64,000 bases of DNA from Sulfuritalea sp. (GTDB taxonomy: Bacteria; Pseudomonadota; Gammaproteobacteria; Burkholderiales; Rhodocyclaceae), in assembly GCA_023229685.1 (NCBI GenBank), contig JALNYT010000001.1:1-64000 (forward strand), given 5' to 3'. Shown in pieces: positions 60,750 to 64,000 of the stretch (within the stretch, counting starts at the first letter, position 1; every line of letters begins with the position of its first letter). Below the pieces are notes generated by a model. The model saw only the letters and a program-made list of their open reading frames with translations. It did no database searches and was not told the origin of the DNA. Made by a program: the position numbers and the translations under genes.

Positions 60750-63361
60750 ACGACATTGACAACGGACAGGCGAATGAACCGGCGGACGAGAGACCGCGCA
60801 TCCTGATCGTCGACGACGTCTCCGAGAACCTTCATGCGCTGATGAGCATCCTGCGCGACGACTATGCCATCACCGCCGCCACCAGTGGCGAAAAGGCCCT
60901 CGAACTGGCGCGCCGCCAGCCCCGGCCCGACCTGGTCCTGCTCGACATCAAGATGCCGAAAATGGATGGTTATGCCGTGCTGGCCGCCCTGAAGATCGAT
61001 CCGGCCACAGCCGAAATTCCGGTGATCTTCGTCACTGCCCTGGCCGAGGCAGCGGACGAGGCACGCGGCCTGGCCCAAGGCGTCTCCGACTACATCACCA
61101 AGCCGGTCAATCCGGATTTGTTGAAGACGCGGGTGAACAACCAGCTCGAATTGCACCGCTATCGCAGGCGCCCGGTGATGTTCGACATCGCCGCTCACGC
61201 CGATCCGGCGCATCCGCCTTCCCTGCTGGTGGTCGACGACGTGCCGGAAAACATCCACGAGCTGCTCGAGGCCTTGAAGGGCGAGTACCGCATCATGGTG
61301 GCCGGGTCCGGCGTCAGAGCAATCGAAATCATGCAGGGTGCCGCGCCACCCGACCTGGTGCTGCTTGATGTCGTCATGCCGGAAATGGATGGTTACGAGG
61401 TGTGCCGCCGCATCAAGGCGGCACCCAACGGCAACCGCATTCCCGTCATCTTCGTCACGGTGATCGACGCCACCGAGGAAAAGGTGAAGGGCTTCGAACT
61501 GGGCGCCGCCGACTACATCACCAAGCCCTTCGACATCGACGAGGTGAAGGCGCGCATCCGCACCCATCTTGAACTGGCCCGGCTGCGACGCTTTCTGGAA
61601 GACATGGTCGCGCAGCGCACCGCGATGCTGGAGGTCAGCGAGGAGAAATACCGCATCCTCGCGCATCGCGACGAACTCACCGGCCTGCCCAACCGTGTGC
61701 TGTTCGAGGAGCTGCTGGCGCATGCGATCCTGCACGCCGACAGCAACCGCGCCCAGTTCGCGCTGTTGTCGCTCGACCTCGACAATTTCAAGACCATCAA
61801 CGAAAGCCTGGGACACCATCTGGGCGACGAGATGCTGATCGAGGTGGGCAGACGCCTGCAAGCCCTGCTGCCGGAAAGCGATGCCGTTGCCCGCGTCGGC
61901 GGCGACGAGTTCAGCATCATTCTCGTCAGCAACCAGGGCATGCCCGGGATCGACCTGCAAGCGCAGCGCATCATCGATGCGCTGGCCGAAGCCTTCGTCC
62001 TCGAAGGCGGCAGCGTCTATGTCGGCGTCAGCATCGGCATCGCGCTCTACCCGGCGGACGGCAAGGATGCCGAAACTCTGCAAAGCAACGCGGCCGCAGC
62101 CCTGAGTCAGGCCAAGACGCAGGGCCGCGGCAGCCTGCAGTTTTTCTCGCCGGAAATGACGGACCGGGCCAAAAAGCGCCTCACGCTGGAAAGCGATTTG
62201 CGCCGTGCGCTGGATCGGCAGGAGTTACTTCTTTATTACCAGCCGCTGGTCGACCTGATCAACGGTCAGATCGTCGGTCTCGAGGCGCTGGTGCGCTGGC
62301 AGCACCCGGAGCGCGGCACAATTCTCCCCGCCGAGTTCATTCCGCTGGCCGAGGAAAGTGGCCTGATGATTCAGTTGGGCGACTGGGTGCTGAGCGAGGC
62401 CTGTCGCCAAATCAAGCAATGGTCGGATGCGAGGCTAGCGCCACGCCAGGCGTCGGTGAATATCTCCGCGATCCAGTTGAGCCGGGGACACCTGGTCGAA
62501 TCGGTCAAGGCGGTGCTGGCACAGACCGGTATCGCGCCCGAGCAGTTGGAACTCGAAATTACCGAGAGTTTCATTATGGTCGACCGCGAACAGTCCCTCA
62601 AGGCGCTCGCGGATATCAAGGCGCTCGGCGTGCGTTTTTCGATCGACGATTTCGGCACCGGCTATTCCTCGCTGGCCTACCTGCCGCAGTTGGACGTGAG
62701 CAGACTGAAGGTGGATAACACCTTCGTCCGCGACATGACGACCAATAGCGGCAACGCTTTAATCGTCAAGGCCATCATCGCGCTGGGTCACAGCCTGGGC
62801 CTGGAAGTTATCGCCAAGGGTGTCGAAGATCAAGGCCAGGCGCGCTACCTACGTTCGATGCAGTGCGACGTGATGCAGGGCTACCTGATCAGCCAGCCGC
62901 TGCCGGCTGAGGAAATGACGCGCTTCCTGACATCGTTCCACCCGCCGCAAATTCCCGTCGATAGCGAAGCGACGGCCACGCTGTTGCTGGTGGATGACGA
63001 GCCGAGCGTCCTGTCGTCGCTCAAGCGACTGTTGCGGCGCGAGAACTATCGTATCCTGACTGCGACCAGTGGCGAGGAAGCCATGGTCCAGCTGGCCGAG
63101 CACGAAGTCGGTGTGATCATCACCGACCAGCGCATGCCCGGCATGAGTGGCACGGACCTGCTCGCCCGTGTCCGCACGATGCACCCCAAGGCCGTGCGTA
63201 TGGTGCTTTCAGGCTATACGGGTCTGGATAGTCTGACCGAAGCGATCAATCGGGGTGAAATTTACAAATTCCTCACCAAGCCATGGGAAGAGAAGGAACT
63301 GATCGCTACGGTCCGCGATGCCTTCCGCCATTACGCCGAGACAAACGAGGCGTCGCGTTGA
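60746..63361 (+). CDS. REC-REC-GGDEF-EAL-REC cyclic-di-GMP regulator
   Basis: An 871-residue protein. REC1 has Asp67 (LLDIKMPKMDG), REC2 has Asp208 (LLDVVMPEMDG), the GGDEF domain (RVGGDEFSII, residues 385-389) is intact, and the EAL domain (GLEALVRWQHPERG, Glu513; DDFGTGYSSL) is intact. A third REC at the C-terminus has Asp794 (IITDQRMPGMSG) and FLTKPWEE. It could both make and degrade c-di-GMP depending on phosphorylation. It overlaps the hybrid kinase (ATGA), so kinase and output are coupled. The C-terminal receiver resembles those of the double-REC regulator at 52.8 kb. Confidence 0.93.
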   Translation: MNDIDNGQANEPADERPRILIVDDVSENLHALMSILRDDYAITAATSGEKALELARRQPRPDLVLLDIKMPKMDGYAVLAALKIDPATAEIPVIFVTALAEAADEARGLAQGVSDYITKPVNPDLLKTRVNNQLELHRYRRRPVMFDIAAHADPAHPPSLLVVDDVPENIHELLEALKGEYRIMVAGSGVRAIEIMQGAAPPDLVLLDVVMPEMDGYEVCRRIKAAPNGNRIPVIFVTVIDATEEKVKGFELGAADYITKPFDIDEVKARIRTHLELARLRRFLEDMVAQRTAMLEVSEEKYRILAHRDELTGLPNRVLFEELLAHAILHADSNRAQFALLSLDLDNFKTINESLGHHLGDEMLIEVGRRLQALLPESDAVARVGGDEFSIILVSNQGMPGIDLQAQRIIDALAEAFVLEGGSVYVGVSIGIALYPADGKDAETLQSNAAAALSQAKTQGRGSLQFFSPEMTDRAKKRLTLESDLRRALDRQELLLYYQPLVDLINGQIVGLEALVRWQHPERGTILPAEFIPLAEESGLMIQLGDWVLSEACRQIKQWSDARLAPRQASVNISAIQLSRGHLVESVKAVLAQTGIAPEQLELEITESFIMVDREQSLKALADIKALGVRFSIDDFGTGYSSLAYLPQLDVSRLKVDNTFVRDMTTNSGNALIVKAIIALGHSLGLEVIAKGVEDQGQARYLRSMQCDVMQGYLISQPLPAEEMTRFLTSFHPPQIPVDSEATATLLLVDDEPSVLSSLKRLLRRENYRILTATSGEEAMVQLAEHEVGVIITDQRMPGMSGTDLLARVRTMHPKAVRMVLSGYTGLDSLTEAINRGEIYKFLTKPWEEKELIATVRDAFRHYAETNEASR

Positions 63362-63843
63362 TCACTCGTCCCTGCATATCCGGTGCGCCAGCTGAAGCCT
63401 GCCAACGGAAACTTCACAGGTGGATGCAACACTCCTTCTGCTTACGCACTTTCTAGTGTGTTGCATCCACCGGTTGAATCCGCAGCCCCAAGCCCGACAC
63501 TCAAGTAACCCGCGACCACAGACCTCGATGATCTTCTTCAACTTGCCGTCGAGACTGCAAACTAGTTTGGTCCATTTTCTGACCAACGGCGTGGCGGAAA
63601 GAACAGGACGACAATGCACAAACGGGATAGCCATTGCCTTGGCTGGATAGCAGTCGCCCAACTTCAGCGGTATGTTTGGAAGCCTACCCGTCAGTTCCAC
63701 TCGCTTGAAAGGACGCGCCATGACAAGAATGGGATTAGGTATCTCTGTTGGGAAGCAATTACGCGCAAAGGGAGTCCATGGAATTCCTGCGCTCCAGTTC
63801 TTCCACGACCAACTGTTGCCTGCCAGATAGGGAGGAGCCGAGA
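63362..63843. other. Intergenic region with inverted repeats, no supported gene
   Basis: Near its left end are 14-bp arms ggtggatgcaacac and gtgttgcatccacc about 25 bases apart (around 63419-63472). Further right, ttggtc / gaccaa arms form a small dyad near 63570. A 36-codon frame (63720-63830, MTRMGLGISVGKQLRAKGVH...) with a plausible ribosome binding site may be a remnant or a leader peptide, but I do not call it. No full gene is convincing. Confidence 0.45.
63419..63472. repeat. 14-bp inverted repeat downstream of c-di-GMP regulator
   Basis: ggtggatgcaacac and its exact complement lie about 25 bases apart, about 60 bases after the stop codon. It could be a terminator without U-run or the end of an old insertion sequence; the ends are approximate to a few bases. 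Confidence 0.55.
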
Positions 63844-64000
63844 ATGGAACTCTATACGGCTGTCGGCGTCCAAAGTAACGTGTTCGATTGCAAATACACG
63901 ATTGACAGCAAAGCCGACTTCACCCGGAATTTGAAGCACCTTAGCCACATGATTGACGTGGCAGTTTTTCATTCGATGGAATATCCGGTGCGCCTGATCG
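63844..64000 (+). CDS. Start of probable nitrilase/amidohydrolase-superfamily protein (partial)
   Basis: The first 52 codons are visible (MELYTAVGVQSNVFDCKYT..., ending MEYPVRLI) behind a good GGGAGGAG site. The pattern of an opening beta strand, a helix with NLKHLSHMIDVAV and then a strand resembles the N-terminus of carbon-nitrogen hydrolases before the catalytic Glu. The catalytic Glu-Lys-Cys residues are outside the window, so this is tentative. Confidence 0.4.
   Translation, partial: MELYTAVGVQSNVFDCKYTIDSKADFTRNLKHLSHMIDVAVFHSMEYPVRLI

Overview
This 64 kb window reads as chromosome from a betaproteobacterium, most likely a Rhodocyclales / Sterolibacteriaceae-type facultative sulfur oxidiser. 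That placement is inferred from gene content, GC-rich codon use and protein style; no rRNA is present to prove it. The window is mostly metabolic. The only mobile DNA seen is the start of a transposase at the left edge. There is one tRNA gene (Asp) and no CRISPR array.

Layout. Positions 1-537: insertion-sequence end and non-coding DNA. 0.5-6.6 kb: an Ala/Lys-rich secreted protein, phosphoglucomutase, and a tightly overlapping three-gene redox operon (FAD oxidase, two-cluster ferredoxin protein, geranylgeranyl-reductase-type flavoprotein). 6.7-11.8 kb: tRNA-Asp, bacteriohemerythrin, methylmalonate-semialdehyde dehydrogenase, a GMC alcohol dehydrogenase and a metallo-beta-lactamase-fold hydrolase. 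12.0-20.6 kb: a heme-copper oxidase-like cluster (49-residue membrane peptide, CuA subunit II, subunit I, heme O synthase, SCO/SenC), followed by two unusual fused b-type cytochromes separated by a small membrane-anchored protein. Subunit I keeps all six metal-binding histidines but lacks the active-site tyrosine, so I read it as a candidate sNOR-type nitric oxide reductase rather than an oxygen reductase.

20.7-27.5 kb: a TPR/glycosyltransferase protein, a secreted protein of unknown function, and a PaaX-like regulator divergent from a PaaA-like diiron protein and followed by an adrenodoxin-reductase-type enzyme. 27.5-44.5 kb: the sulfur oxidation locus. A complete oxidative-type dsr operon (dsrABEFHCMKLJOPNR plus a siroheme-synthesis methyltransferase) reads rightward. 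A divergent satellite operon reads leftward and holds a small unknown protein, a Cas6/Cmx6-like protein, a TusA-TusA fusion, a DsrC paralogue lacking its terminal cysteine, a protein of unknown function and a TauD-family dioxygenase.

44.6-52.6 kb: an entericidin-like lipoprotein, an exported TPR-CHAT protein, a DsbA-fold isomerase, an MFS exporter, a CAP-domain protein, an OYE-family reductase and an AEC permease. 52.7-63.4 kb: a signalling block, comprising a PAS histidine kinase with a double-receiver regulator and, divergently, a BvgS-like hybrid kinase overlapping a REC-REC-GGDEF-EAL-REC protein. A gene probably encoding a nitrilase-superfamily amidohydrolase begins at the right edge.

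Together the genes suggest an organism that oxidises stored or reduced sulfur through reverse Dsr (sulfur carried by TusA/DsrEFH/DsrC, electrons passed to DsrMKJOP and DsrL), may respire or detoxify nitric oxide, and also uses organic substrates.
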